Assembly (NCBI RefSeq): GCF_016887565.1
Contig: NZ_CP069396.1
Coordinates: 4,942,001 to 5,006,000, forward strand
Reading direction: 5' to 3'
DNA: 64,000 nt
Origin: Archangium violaceum
Lineage (GTDB): Bacteria; Myxococcota; Myxococcia; Myxococcales; Myxococcaceae
Both the position numbers and the translations under genes were made by a program. Shown here in pieces: positions 35,599 through 44,769 of the stretch. Numbering within the stretch: the first letter of the stretch is position 1; each line of letters starts with the position of its first letter. The notes beneath the pieces were generated by a model. It saw nothing but the letters and a program-made list of their open reading frames with translations, was not told the origin of the DNA and searched no databases.

Positions 35599-36024
35599 AT
35601 GCGCTTCATGGTGATCATGTACCCGGGCCCCCAGGCCGAGGCGGGCGTTCTGCCGGACGAGAAGACCCTCGCCGAGATGGGGAAGTTCAACGAGGAGCTG
35701 GTGAAGGCCGGAGTGCTGCTTGGCGGCGAGGGCCTCAAGCCGAGCTCGCAGGGAGTGCGCATCAGGTTCCCCGCCGGTGGCAAGCCCCAGGTCAGCGACG
35801 GCCCCTTCACCGAGGCCAAGGAGCTCATTGGCGGCTTCTGGATCATCCAGGTGAAGTCCAAGGAAGAGGCGGTGGAGTGGATGAAGCGCTGCCCCGCCGC
35901 TGGTGGCGAGATGATCGAACTGCGCCCGGTGTTCGAGACGGAGGACTTCGCTCCCAGCGATCCGTCCGGAGACTTGCGGGCGGCCGAGCATCGCCTGCGC
36001 GAGCAGGTGGCCGCGAAGAAGTAG
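35599..36024 (+). CDS. YCII-related (DGPF-type) small protein
   Basis: The protein has 141 residues. The YCII/DGPF fold is clear: start MRFMVIMYPG, central VSDGPFTEAKELIGGFWIIQV with the DGPF signature, and EWMKRCPAAGGEMIELRPV. Family members are small dimeric alpha-beta proteins with a conserved His or Asp, found near ECF sigma factors or as antioxidant-related proteins; their biochemical role is unclear. It has no sigma-factor neighbour here. It is convergent with the arginase gene, with only 57 bases between the stops. Confidence 0.88.
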   Translation: MRFMVIMYPGPQAEAGVLPDEKTLAEMGKFNEELVKAGVLLGGEGLKPSSQGVRIRFPAGGKPQVSDGPFTEAKELIGGFWIIQVKSKEEAVEWMKRCPAAGGEMIELRPVFETEDFAPSDPSGDLRAAEHRLREQVAAKK

Positions 36025-36071
36025 GGCCAATCCAGTCGCGGCGTCCACGCCGTGGCCAGTGGTGTCGCGAG

Positions 36072-36159
36072 GGGGCGTTCGCTACGAGCCCCGGGTCGCT
36101 CGGAGGTTGGACACCAGCGACTCCACCTCCATGGCGTCGTAGCCAGGCGAGGCCGAGGA
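36072..36159 (-). pseudogene. Abridged relic of the kinase-derived gene, fused to arginase 3' end
   Basis: Three blocks match the gene at 17085-17894 in the same order. 36072-36110 matches 17389-17427 (36 of 39 bases), 36109-36126 matches 17586-17603 (18 of 18), and 36125-36159 matches 17644-17678 (32 of 35). The parts between are deleted. On the minus strand the third block still reads [13 protein letters not shown], as [13 protein letters not shown] does in the source, and it now forms the last 25 residues or so of the arginase-like protein. This is therefore both a relic and a source of new coding sequence. Confidence 0.8.
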
Positions 36160-37056
36160 ACTGGGTGCCGAGGTCCCCAGCGCCTCGGTCAGGGCATCCG
36201 CGAGGCCGCGGCCGGCGGATCCGTCCTCGTCGAGCTTGGGATTGTAGATGGCCACCTCCAGCCCCATCGCCTTGCCGCTGGCGATGGCCACCCGGAGTGT
36301 CGTCGTCAGCTCGTCCCAGGAGAGGCCGCCCGCGAGGTGGTAGTCCACAGCCGGCATGAGCTCATCGTCGAGGCTGTCGGCGTCCAGGTGGATGAAGAAC
36401 CCGTCCAGGCCGTCGCGCGTCAGGTGCTCCACAGCGGCCAGGGCCGCTGTCTCGACGCCCATGCGCCGCACCGTCGCCAGGTCGAATGCGCGGAGCCCGG
36501 GCGGCAAGGGCTGGCTGCCGTACTCGGCCTGCTCGTCGGCGTCCCGGAAGCCGAAGAGGAAGGCGTCCTCGTCGCGCACCAGGGGCCCGCGCCCTTCGAG
36601 GTCGGCCAGGAGCGCGGGGCCGTGGCCGGTGGCGAAGGCGAGGTCCATGGAGGCCGCCTCGCCGTTGGGGTTTACCTCGGGCTGGTAGAAGTCCGCGTGT
36701 CCGTCGATGAACAGCAGGCCGTAACGTCCGCGACGCTTCAGCGCGAGGGTGGGCCCAAGCACCATGGAGCAGTCGCCGCCCAGGACCACCGGGAACTCGC
36801 CGGCGGCGATCACCCCTTCCACCGCGTCGGCCAGCTTCGGCGACCACTCGGCGATCGCCTGGGCGTTGAGGGTCCGGGTCTCCGGATCGCGCTCGAAGCT
36901 GTAAGGTGGGACGTCGAGCCGGCCTGCCCGGCGGGCCTCCAGGCGCTCCGCCAGTCCGTGGCCGAGCAACCGCGCCGGGAGTGTCTCCACACCCGTCGGC
37001 TTCAGCCCCAGGTTCGAAGGCGCCTCGATGATGGCGTAGTGGCGGACGTCCGGCAT
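36082..37056 (-). CDS. Arginase/agmatinase-family ureohydrolase with relic-derived tail
   Basis: The protein has 324 residues from ATG 37056, preceded by AGAAGGA. The metal-binding motifs are intact: [19 protein letters not shown] and [10 protein letters not shown], which carry the His and Asp ligands of the two Mn2+ ions. The enzyme should hydrolyse a guanidino compound (arginine, agmatine, formiminoglutamate or a related substrate); specificity cannot be read. The last 25 residues are not family-like: they derive from a relic of the kinase-derived gene family (see 36072-36159). It is divergent from the Cys-cluster gene. Confidence 0.87.
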   Translation of the reverse strand: MPDVRHYAIIEAPSNLGLKPTGVETLPARLLGHGLAERLEARRAGRLDVPPYSFERDPETRTLNAQAIAEWSPKLADAVEGVIAAGEFPVVLGGDCSMVLGPTLALKRRGRYGLLFIDGHADFYQPEVNPNGEAASMDLAFATGHGPALLADLEGRGPLVRDEDAFLFGFRDADEQAEYGSQPLPPGLRAFDLATVRRMGVETAALAAVEHLTRDGLDGFFIHLDADSLDDELMPAVDYHLAGGLSWDELTTTLRVAIASGKAMGLEVAIYNPKLDEDGSAGRGLADALTEALGTSAPSSSASPGYDAMEVESLVSNLRATRGS

Positions 37057-37170
37057 GGCGAATCCTTCTCTTTGAGAACCCTCTCGGAGACACCCTTTCG
37101 GCCGAGCCCCCCGGGCCAGCCCTCGCCTGCCCCCTCGCGCGCACGGGTGGCTTGGTGGGGTCGTGGCTAT

Positions 37171-37575
37171 ATGAGTTGCGTGACGACTCCTGGCACACCC
37201 GAATCTCCGCTCTCGATCCTCTGCCGCGGCTGCGGCCTGTGCTGCGATGGCAGCCTCTTCAGCCACGTGGGGCTTGAGGCGGACGAGCTGGAGCGTCTGC
37301 GCGCCCTCGGTATTCCCACGCAGCAGCGGGGGAGTGGGAAGGAGGTGCTTGCGCAGCGGTGCCCAGCGCTCAAGGGCCGTGACTGCCAGATCTACAAAGA
37401 CCGTCCGTCGAGCTGCGCCGCGTACCAGTGCTTGCTCGCGGGCTCCCTCGTCGAGGACCGGATCACACTGGAGGAGGCTCAGGCGGTGGTGCGCAAAGCG
37501 CAGCGGCTGATTGCCGACGGCCACGCCCGACGCTTCCTTCGACAGCGCTTCCGTGGACGCAAGGGCCTCGATTGA
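37171..37575 (+). CDS. YkgJ-type cysteine-cluster protein
   Basis: The protein has 134 residues. Conserved cysteines are clustered as CRGCGLCC, then [20 protein letters not shown] and YQC, the pattern of the YkgJ/Zn- or Fe-chelate-binding family (CxxCxxCC and CxxY..RP..C). The cluster probably binds a metal or an iron-sulfur centre. The remaining part is helical and basic, ending RFRGRKGLD. The ATG at 37171 gives the family start; no strong ribosome-binding site is visible. It is divergent from the arginase gene with 114 bases between, so a shared promoter region is likely. Confidence 0.85.
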   Translation: MSCVTTPGTPESPLSILCRGCGLCCDGSLFSHVGLEADELERLRALGIPTQQRGSGKEVLAQRCPALKGRDCQIYKDRPSSCAAYQCLLAGSLVEDRITLEEAQAVVRKAQRLIADGHARRFLRQRFRGRKGLD

Positions 37576-37592
37576 TCGCCGCCGCCTGTTCG

Positions 37593-37709
37593 CCCCGCTC
37601 CGGAGCGCTCATGCCCGTCGTCGACGCCGTGTACCCCATACGCGAAGCCCTCTCCCGGATGGCGCGTAACGAGATCGTGGGCAAGCTCGTCCTCCGCTGG
37701 GAGGAGTGA
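37593..37709 (+). pseudogene. C-terminal relic of a zinc-type alcohol/quinone dehydrogenase
   Basis: Only about 38 codons are left, reading [19 protein letters not shown], then NEIVGKLVLRW and stop. This is the standard ending of medium-chain dehydrogenases (P-V-(I/V)-D-x-V-(Y/F)-P-(L/I)-x-E-A and G-K-(L/I)-V-L). Nothing upstream belongs to that family, so it is the 3' end of a lost gene. It lies 18 bases after the Cys-cluster gene. Confidence 0.55.
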
Positions 37710-37824
37710 ACGGCCTGCCCGGCTGGCCGCTCACCAATCAATCAAGCTAAAAGCCTCCGCATGCGGAGAGGGGGGACACGGCGGTCAGTGTCCCATGCCC
37801 GCCGTGCATGAACAGGGAGGCAAT

Positions 37825-39870
37825 ATGTTCCGACGTGCAGCATTGCTCGTCCTCTTCGCCGCGGCGCTGGCGGCCTGTGGTGGTGATCCCGATGCCGAGC
37901 AGGATGCGGGCACCCCGCCGGATGCGGGCACCTCGCTGGATGCCGGTGACACCTCGCCGGATGCGGGCACTCCGCCGGATGCCGGTGACACCTCGCCGGA
38001 TGCGGGCACCCCGCCGGATGCCGGTGGCTCTCAGGACACCCAGGCGCCCACCGTTCGCTCCACCTCGCCGGGCAACGGCGCGACCGGAGTGCCACGGGGA
38101 AGCGCCATCCTCGTGACCTTCTCCGAGCCGATGGACACCCAGTCGGTGCGGGTGGAGCTGAGCCCCACGGTGAGCCTCGGCAGCGCGAGCTGGAACACGG
38201 ATGACACCGGAGTCAGCCTGACCCCCCTGGCGGAGCTCTCGCCAGGCACCACCTACGTCCTGACCGTGTCGGGCAAGGACGTGGCTGGCAACAGCCTGAC
38301 GGGGACCACCACCTTCAACTTCACCACCGAGGTGCCCGATACCACCGCGCCCACCCTCCGCGGCACCACGCCCGCGCCGGGGGCCACCAACGTGGACCCC
38401 ACGGCGGCGCTCACCCTGACCTTCTCCGAGGCCCTGGACACTGGCACCTTCAAGGTGGACATCTCTCCGGCGGCGGACATCCAGCTCTCGTGGGACGCGG
38501 CCAGCACGATCCTCACCGTGCTGCCTCCAGCGGCGGGCCTGGCCTACGGCACCCAGTACACGGTGACGGTCAGCGGCAAGGACCTGGCCGGCAACGCGCT
38601 CGGTGGCACGACGGCCTTCTCCTTCACCACCGCTACCCCGCCGGACACCACCCGGCCCACCGTGTCCTCCAGCTCTCCGGTCAATGGCGCCACCAGCGTG
38701 AGCACCTCCACCAGCATCTCGTTGTCCTTCTCGGAGAGCATGAACCGGCTCGCGGTGGAGAACGCGTTCAACGTGAGCCCCTCCGTCACCTGCGCCTTCT
38801 CGTGGAACACCGCCAGCACCCTCGTCACCTGCGCCCCCGCTTCGCCGCTGAGCTACAGCACCCCGTACACCGTGACGCTCGGCACCGGGGCGAAGGACCC
38901 GGCGGGCAACACGCTGGCCTCGGATTACAGCTTCTCGTTCCAGACCGCCTCGGCTCCTGACACCACTCCGCCCACCGTCACCGACTCCACCCCGGCCAAT
39001 GGAGCCAGGGGCGCGGCCCGCTCCGACAGCATCACCGTGGTCTTCTCCGAGCCCATGAACAAGGTCTCGGCACAGACGGCCTTCGCCATCACCAGCCCCT
39101 CCGGCTACAACGCGGGCTACTTCAGCTGGAACACCGAGGGCACGGCGATGACCTTCGACCCGGACAACGACTTCTCCTACGGCACGCAGGTGTCCTGGAC
39201 GGTGAGCAACACGGCGAAGGATCTCGCGGGCAATACCCTGACGGCCGACGTCGGCCGCTCGTTCCGGGTGGCCTACCTGGGCACCGCGTCCCTCTACAGC
39301 GTGGCCGCCCTGGACGGCTACGTGAACAGCGACGGGGTGGTCTCCAGCACGGGTACCATCACGGCGCTCGGCGACACCTTCTCCGGCAAGTTCATGAGGG
39401 GCTTCTACAGCTTCAACCTTGGCGAGCTTCCGGGGACGGTGGCCCGCATCAACAGCGCCACCCTCTACCTGTACCAGGCGGCCAAGGTCGGCGCGCCCGA
39501 CACCGAGTTGGGCACCTTCTGGGTGCAGAGCGTGGATTATGGCACCGCGCTCGACAGGGACGACTTCAACACGCCCGTCATCAAGACGTTCTATTGCCGC
39601 CAGATCGGCGACCGCATCTCCTGCGGGACCTTCGACGATCAGGAATCGCTTTCCGTCACTGCGATTGGCCAGAAGTCCCTGGTGGTGACGCGCAAGGTGA
39701 TGGATGACTGGGCCTACCGCACGGTCCGCGGCCTGCGCTCGCAGTTCCGCCTGCGGTTCGGCACGGACGTCTCCACCGACACCACCGATGACTACGTGAC
39801 CATCTACACGCGCGAGAACTCGACCTCGACGAACTGGCCACGCCTGGCCATCGAGTACGAGTACGAATGA
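37825..39870 (+). CDS. Lipoprotein with four Big_5 Ig-like domains and DNRLRE-like end
   Basis: The protein has 681 residues from ATG 37825, with GGAGG in front. The lipobox is LAAC near residue 18. A Pro/Asp/Ala/Gly repeat linker (TSPDAGTPPDAG) follows, encoded by tandem DNA repeats. Four Ig-like domains of the Big_5 (SbsA) type, about 100 residues each, carry the motif (T/S)FSE(P/A/S)(M/L), a W-N/D-T core and DLAGNxL. The last 180 residues have SLYSVAALDGYVNSDG and ARINSATLYLYQA, as in DNRLRE-type carbohydrate-binding ends. It is a surface adhesion or binding protein anchored in the outer membrane. Function inferred from domain type only. Confidence 0.85.
   Translation: MFRRAALLVLFAAALAACGGDPDAEQDAGTPPDAGTSLDAGDTSPDAGTPPDAGDTSPDAGTPPDAGGSQDTQAPTVRSTSPGNGATGVPRGSAILVTFSEPMDTQSVRVELSPTVSLGSASWNTDDTGVSLTPLAELSPGTTYVLTVSGKDVAGNSLTGTTTFNFTTEVPDTTAPTLRGTTPAPGATNVDPTAALTLTFSEALDTGTFKVDISPAADIQLSWDAASTILTVLPPAAGLAYGTQYTVTVSGKDLAGNALGGTTAFSFTTATPPDTTRPTVSSSSPVNGATSVSTSTSISLSFSESMNRLAVENAFNVSPSVTCAFSWNTASTLVTCAPASPLSYSTPYTVTLGTGAKDPAGNTLASDYSFSFQTASAPDTTPPTVTDSTPANGARGAARSDSITVVFSEPMNKVSAQTAFAITSPSGYNAGYFSWNTEGTAMTFDPDNDFSYGTQVSWTVSNTAKDLAGNTLTADVGRSFRVAYLGTASLYSVAALDGYVNSDGVVSSTGTITALGDTFSGKFMRGFYSFNLGELPGTVARINSATLYLYQAAKVGAPDTELGTFWVQSVDYGTALDRDDFNTPVIKTFYCRQIGDRISCGTFDDQESLSVTAIGQKSLVVTRKVMDDWAYRTVRGLRSQFRLRFGTDVSTDTTDDYVTIYTRENSTSTNWPRLAIEYEYE
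37939..38016. repeat. 39-bp tandem repeat in lipoprotein linker
   Basis: Two nearly identical 39-bp units (37939-37977, 37978-38016), with partial units on both sides from about 37900, encode repeated D-A-G-D-T-S-P-D-A-G-T-P-P. Unit number can change by slippage without frameshift, so linker length may vary among strains. Confidence 0.75.
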
Positions 39871-39894
39871 CCACCGCGGCGGCGAAGCAGGTGA

Positions 39895-40293
39895 GGCTCG
39901 GGCGCTATCGCGACCTGCATGCTGTGGGGGTACAAGCCGTGGGACTCGCCTTCCGAGCAGCCGGGACGCGTACGCGAGGACCTCTTTGCTTCCTGCCTGC
40001 ACGCCAAGCGCGCCGCGTACTTCGTCGGCCAGGGTGACTTCGCCAGCTACACCCGCAACGGCACCCGGATCCTCGTCCAGGATGCGTATGGAATCCAGGG
40101 CAAGGGCGCCCGGCTCGAGCACCTGGAGGCCGTCTGGGGACCCCAGGGTGCGGTATGCCTCAATCCGGAGAACCGGCGCCGTCCGGAGGTGGACCTCCCC
40201 ACCCACCCGGGAGTGAAGCCCTGCACTGCCGCCGGGTTGCGTGAGGGCGTGCTCGCCACCGGGCGCCTCTCGATGCATGCGGCCTCTCGCTGA
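39895..40293 (+). pseudogene. ADYC-type secreted protein, N-terminally truncated
   Basis: The frame reads CMLWGYKPWDS, then CLHAKRAAYFVGQGDFASYT, RNGTRILVQDAYGIQ and EAVWGPQGAVCLNPENR, which is the pattern I associate with ADYC-domain proteins of myxobacteria (normally ACxRAxRADYCGdG..yTRNGT). The ADYC motif itself has changed to AAYFVG, the N-terminus with signal peptide is absent, and the frame is closed upstream by a TGA at 39895. The C-terminal cysteine region is also not family-like. I treat it as a decaying copy. The remaining bases of 40294-40421 show nothing. Confidence 0.55.
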
Positions 40294-40421
40294 GGGCGGA
40301 GCGGGCGGCCCTGCTGGTATACCCGGCGCCTGCCTCCACACCAGGCACAGGTCAACAGGGCCCCCATTCGTCTCTGGCCCACCATCGGCCGGGCATTCAC
40401 TCGCGGTGAGTCGCGTGGACA

Positions 40422-43400
40422 TCAGTGCGGGGGTGGCTCGCGGGGCAGCCGCACGATGAAGGTCGTTCCCCTGCCCTGACTCGACTGCGCGGACACGGTG
40501 CCTCCGTGTTCCTCCACCAGGTGCTTCACGATGTACAGACCGAGGCCGATGCTGCGGCTCGCCCGGTCCATTTCCCGGGCGCCACGCTGGAGCGGCTCGA
40601 AGAGGCGGGGGATGAGGTCGGGCGGGATGGGCGCGCCCTCGTTGTGGACCGACAGCACCGCGGCCTCGCCTTCGGCGCACAGGTCCACGCGCACGGGCGT
40701 ATCCGTGGGGCTGTACTTGAGGGCGTTGGTCACCAGGTTGGACACCACCTGGGCCATCCGGTCCGAGTCCCACTCGCCCCAGGTGTTGCCGCGCTGGCTC
40801 ACCTCGATGCGTCGCTCCGGCCAGGCCACTCCCACCTCTTCCAGCACCTGCTGCACGAGCAGCCGCAGGTCCGTGGGCCGGCGCTCCAGCGGGATGCCTC
40901 CGCCCAGGCGGGCCTGGGTGAAGTCGAGCAGATCGCGGATCATCCGCGTGGCACGCTCCGCGGAGGAGAGGATGCGATTGGCGGACTTCACGGCTCGCGC
41001 GTCGAGCCCCTCGCGCCACAGCAGCGTTCGGGCGGCCAGGGTGATGGCGTTGATGGGGTTGCGCAGGTCGTGGCTGACGATGCCGACGATTTGTTGCTCG
41101 AACTCCACGCGGCGGCGCAGTTCCGCTTCCTGTTCCTTCTGCTGCGTCACATCCTGGCAGATGGCGACCCCCGCGATGATGCGGTTCTCGTGGTCCCGGA
41201 TCGGACTGGTTCTCACCCGCCACAGTGCTTGCGTTCCGTCTTGCCGCACCATGAGCAGCTCCTGGTCCACCAACTCCTCTCCGTGGAGCAGCGAGCGCGC
41301 CAGGGGCCACTCCTCGGGCCGAATGGGGCGGCCGTCCAGATGGAAGCCGCGATAGTGGATGAACTCCTCCAGGGAGTTGGTGGTGAACAGAGGGCCGCGC
41401 ATCATCCCCTCCATCTGATGGTTGTGAAATGTCATCCGGCCCGACGGCTCGGTGAGGATGAAGCCGGCGGGCATCTGCTGGAGCACCGAGTCCAGCAGCC
41501 GCTGCTTGGCCTCCATCTCGGCCACGTACTGCTGCTCGCGGCGGAGTGCTTCCTGGCGCATCCGGGCGATGGTGAGCGCGGCACCCACGCGGGCCACCAG
41601 CTCGCGTGCGCTGAAGGGCTTGGTGAGGTAGTCGTCCGCGCCAGCGCCCAGTCCCTCCACCGTGGCTTCCTCGCCCGCGCGGGCGGACAGCAGGATGATG
41701 GGCACCGTGTGGGTGCGCGAGTCCTCGCGCAGGGCACGCAACAGGCCGAAGCCGTCCAGCCGAGGCATCATCACGTCGCTGAGCACGAGGTCCGGCGGGC
41801 GGGCGAGGGCCGCCTCGAACGCTGCGGCTCCGTCTCTCACCGCCTCCACTTCCCAGCCCTGCGCGCGCAGCAACCGCTCCGTGTAGGAGCACATGTCCGC
41901 GTTGTCGTCGGCGAGCAGGATGCGGGCCTCGCGCGGAACGGAACACGGCAGGGGGGCCGCGGCTCTCGGGACGGTTGTGACGGAAGGCGTGCACACGGCC
42001 GCGGGGGATGGAGCCGCCTCCGTCCACCCGGCGGTTTCCTGGAGGAAGGGGCTGGCTCCCACTGCGGTAGAGACCAATGCCCTTGCCGTCCCGAGCCGCT
42101 CGGGTGGCAGGTGCGCGTTTCCCGTGGGAATGCTCACGGTGAAGGTGGTGCCCCGATCCAGCTCGCTCTGGACCCTCACGGTGCCACCGTGCAGCTTCAC
42201 CAGCTCCTGCACCAGCGCCAGTCCGATGCCCGTTCCCTCGAAGGATCGCCCTCGCGCGCCCTCCACGCGGTGGAAGCGCTCGAAGATGCGCGGCAGCTCC
42301 TCGGGGGTGATGCCCGTGCCCGTGTCGCGCACGGTCAGCTCCACGTACGGGCCCCGCCACCGCAGGGCCACCTCCACCTCGCCCTCGAAGGTGAACTTGA
42401 AGGCGTTGGAGATGAGGTTGAGGACGATCTTCTCCCACAGCTCCGGGTCCACCCAGGTGGGGGCAGGCAGGGGCGGGCAGTCCACCACCAGCCTCAACCC
42501 GGCGCGCTCCATCGCCGAGCGGAAGGTGCTGGCCAGGTCGGCGGTGAGGGTGGACAGGTCCGTGGAGACATAGGACGCCTGCATGCGGCCCGCTTCGATG
42601 CGGCTGAAGTCCAGCAACGTGTTGACGAGCTTGAGCAGGCGCACACCGTTGCGGTGCACATGGGATAGCTCCTCACTGGCCAGGCACTTCTGGGGAGAGG
42701 CCAGCGCGTCCTCCAGGGTGGCGAGCATCAGCGAGAGGGGAGTGCGGAACTCATGGGAGATGTTGGAGAAGAAGGTCGTCTTCGCCCGGTTCAGCTCGGC
42801 GAGTTGCTCGGCACGGCGGCGCTCGGCTTCGTAGGCTTGTGCGTTGGCGACGGCGGAGGCCACGTGTTCGGTGGCCAGCTCCAAGAAGCCCCGGTAGGAC
42901 TCGTCCAGCCTGCGGCGCGGAGACACGCCCGCCACCAGCACGCCGTAGGGCTCCTTCTGTCCGGGCTGCGAGATGGGCAGCAGCACCGCCGAGTGCGGTG
43001 ACTCGTCCCAGGCGCCTCCCGGCAGATTTCCGAAGAGCTCGCGCACGTGGGGGACCACCTCCATGCGCCCCGTGGCCACCACGCGTGCCAGCGGCCAGCC
43101 GTGGGCACCTGCTTCTTCGAGGCGCACCTTCCGGGGGCTCGCCGCCCCGCCTTCCTCCAGCCCCGACGCACCTATCAGGGAGGCCTGGGTGCGCCGCTCG
43201 TCCAGTTGGTACATCAGCGTGAAGGGCACGTCCGCCGGGTTGGCCGAGAAGGTGCGCGCGGCCTGCCGACAGGCCTCCTCGGGCGAGCGGGCATCGCCGA
43301 CGTGCTCGGCGAGCTCGCGCAGAGTGCGCAACCTCCGCTCACCAATGACGTGCTCGGTGCTGAAGTTCACCGCGGCGAAGATGCCGTCTACCCGGCCCGT

Positions 43401-43892
43401 CTCGAGGCCAATGGGGCTATAGGAGAAAGTGAAGTACGTCTCCTCCAGGTAGCCGGCCCGATCGAGGACGAGCTGCAGATCGTCCGACCACGTGGCCTGA
43501 CCCGTGGTGAGGACTCCTTCCAGCATGGGCCCGATGATGTGCCAGATCTCCGGCCACACCTCGCGGCTCGGCCGGCCCAGGGCCTCGGGGTGTTTGCGCC
43601 CGAAGATGGGAATGCTGGCGTCGTTGTAGAGGATGAGCAGCTCCGGCCCGTAAAAGAGGAGGATGGGAAAGCGCGAGGCGAGGCTGAGGCTCACCGCGCT
43701 GCGCAGCGGTTGGGACCAGCTCTCCACGGGCCCAAGTGACGTGGCCGCCCAATCAATGGCTCGCATGCTGGCCCCCATCTCTCCGCCGCCCGCGAAGATG
43801 TCATCCGGGAGTATGGACAGCGGGGCGTGTGCCTCCTCGTACGGGCGCGTCTTGGGTGGAATGGAGAGATCCACAGGAAGGTGCTGGCTCAT
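40422..43892 (-). CDS. Hybrid sensor histidine kinase with two kinase modules
   Basis: The protein has 1156 residues from ATG 43892; an in-frame GTG at 43934 is possible. Order: PAS-like (60-170), GAF (200-350), first HisKA with His in SNISHEFRTP (about 379), first HATPase (about 480-615, with NLISNAFKF, DTGTGI and GTGIGLALV), receiver domain (about 660-780) with Asp in LVLSDVMMPR, second PAS with PAC (810-905), second HisKA with His in IVSHDLRNP (about 936), second HATPase (1040-1150; NLVTNALKYSP, IGLGLYIV). No membrane segment, so a cytoplasmic multi-step phosphorelay. The receiver sits between the two modules and could link them. No response regulator is adjacent; upstream 43893-44220 is non-coding. 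Confidence 0.92.
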   Translation of the reverse strand: MSQHLPVDLSIPPKTRPYEEAHAPLSILPDDIFAGGGEMGASMRAIDWAATSLGPVESWSQPLRSAVSLSLASRFPILLFYGPELLILYNDASIPIFGRKHPEALGRPSREVWPEIWHIIGPMLEGVLTTGQATWSDDLQLVLDRAGYLEETYFTFSYSPIGLETGRVDGIFAAVNFSTEHVIGERRLRTLRELAEHVGDARSPEEACRQAARTFSANPADVPFTLMYQLDERRTQASLIGASGLEEGGAASPRKVRLEEAGAHGWPLARVVATGRMEVVPHVRELFGNLPGGAWDESPHSAVLLPISQPGQKEPYGVLVAGVSPRRRLDESYRGFLELATEHVASAVANAQAYEAERRRAEQLAELNRAKTTFFSNISHEFRTPLSLMLATLEDALASPQKCLASEELSHVHRNGVRLLKLVNTLLDFSRIEAGRMQASYVSTDLSTLTADLASTFRSAMERAGLRLVVDCPPLPAPTWVDPELWEKIVLNLISNAFKFTFEGEVEVALRWRGPYVELTVRDTGTGITPEELPRIFERFHRVEGARGRSFEGTGIGLALVQELVKLHGGTVRVQSELDRGTTFTVSIPTGNAHLPPERLGTARALVSTAVGASPFLQETAGWTEAAPSPAAVCTPSVTTVPRAAAPLPCSVPREARILLADDNADMCSYTERLLRAQGWEVEAVRDGAAAFEAALARPPDLVLSDVMMPRLDGFGLLRALREDSRTHTVPIILLSARAGEEATVEGLGAGADDYLTKPFSARELVARVGAALTIARMRQEALRREQQYVAEMEAKQRLLDSVLQQMPAGFILTEPSGRMTFHNHQMEGMMRGPLFTTNSLEEFIHYRGFHLDGRPIRPEEWPLARSLLHGEELVDQELLMVRQDGTQALWRVRTSPIRDHENRIIAGVAICQDVTQQKEQEAELRRRVEFEQQIVGIVSHDLRNPINAITLAARTLLWREGLDARAVKSANRILSSAERATRMIRDLLDFTQARLGGGIPLERRPTDLRLLVQQVLEEVGVAWPERRIEVSQRGNTWGEWDSDRMAQVVSNLVTNALKYSPTDTPVRVDLCAEGEAAVLSVHNEGAPIPPDLIPRLFEPLQRGAREMDRASRSIGLGLYIVKHLVEEHGGTVSAQSSQGRGTTFIVRLPREPPPH

Positions 43893-44220
43893 GGGCAGTG
43901 TCGTGTCGTGGGATGACCCGACCAATCCCAACACGCTCGGAGCGTGCGGAATTCATTCACATGCATCTCTTCCATAAGGATGGCGAATAATCTCCTCGGT
44001 GGCAGGGAGAGCAACCGCAAGGGGCGGATGAAGGGGCGCTTCAGCGGCAGGGGGGATGCGTATCCCGCCGCCTCCACCTGCGGTTCCGCCGTCTGATGCC
44101 TCGGAAGGGTGAACGCTCGTTCCCTCTTTCAGGTGAGTATTTTCCTGGACTTTCGAGTGTTCTTTTCCGAGGTGTGACTCTCTACCCTCGACAGAAAGAA
44201 AGCGGAAAGGGAGGATCTCC
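43893..44220. other. Intergenic region without a supported gene
   Basis: I see no gene in either strand. The right part (about 44130-44200) is lower in GC than the rest of the window and ends with a strong ribosome-binding site (GGGAGG) for the gene at 44221, so a promoter for that gene probably lies here. No convincing -35/-10 pair can be fixed by eye. Confidence 0.4.
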
Positions 44221-44721
44221 ATGCTACGTAGTGCAATGCGCTCGTTTTCTGTCGTCGTCGGGTTGTCCTTCTCGTGGGCGCTCCCCGCGTTGGCGGAGGA
44301 CCAATCGGTCAACCTCGGGAGCCTCGAATGCGAAGGCATTCGTGAGTTGAAAGCGCTGGTCGAGAAGCAACAGTCCATCCTGGCGCAGAACAATGCCTAC
44401 GCGGTCAACATGACGGAGTTGGTAGCAGCGGGATACATGCCCGCGGCGTGTCCGGATGGCTCGCGTGTGCGCGTGTCAGGGTCGAATCTCGTGGGCGGGT
44501 GCCACTTCACCTATGGGCTGGTATACGTCGTGAACAACCCGCAGACCGGTGACTTCACCTTCGAAACCGTGGCCCTGGGTGTCAAGGGGACGCCGTCCGA
44601 GGGGCTCGAATTGTATATCACCCGGATCGTGAATCGTAGTTTTGAATTCATCGAATCCTATATGTATCGCAAAGGGGTGTACAGCGATGTGGATTTGAAT
44701 GCGTGCTCGGAGGCCGGGTAG
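44221..44721 (+). CDS. Small secreted protein, pilin-like soluble core
   Basis: The protein has 166 residues. A signal peptide (SFSVVVGLSFSWALPALAED) precedes a helix (GIRELKALVEKQQSILAQ) and then the segment NNAYAVNMTELVAAGYMPAACP. This resembles the helix-to-loop region of type IV pilin-like proteins (Y/A-E-N-x-x-Y-x-x-x-x-x-E-L). The rest is beta-rich with two Cys pairs. No prepilin peptidase site (GFxxxE) is present, so it is not assembled as a pilin. Start at ATG 44221 is well supported by GGGAGG. Role unknown. Confidence 0.6.
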   Translation: MLRSAMRSFSVVVGLSFSWALPALAEDQSVNLGSLECEGIRELKALVEKQQSILAQNNAYAVNMTELVAAGYMPAACPDGSRVRVSGSNLVGGCHFTYGLVYVVNNPQTGDFTFETVALGVKGTPSEGLELYITRIVNRSFEFIESYMYRKGVYSDVDLNACSEAG

Positions 44722-44769
44722 TGTCAATAGGCGGTGAGTCGCGAGCGCGTTTCTGCTAGGACGCACCGC

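Noticed and set aside
36362-37198. Alternative minus-strand frame within the arginase gene
   Set aside because: Arg/Gly/Pro-rich translation without structure; the arginase frame has all metal ligands.
37900-38025. CRISPR array
   Set aside because: The repeats are directly adjacent, in frame and encode a low-complexity peptide linker; there are no unique spacers of constant length. The same applies to 57155-57259.
37747-42438. Long minus-strand frame across the lipoprotein and the hybrid kinase
   Set aside because: It passes through two well-supported genes in a different frame, has Arg/Gly/Pro-rich random composition and no family match.
43953-44393. Minus-strand ORF overlapping the start of the small secreted protein gene
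   Set aside because: The opposite gene has a strong ribosome-binding site and signal peptide. This frame has no family pattern, and its end is inside the intergenic region.
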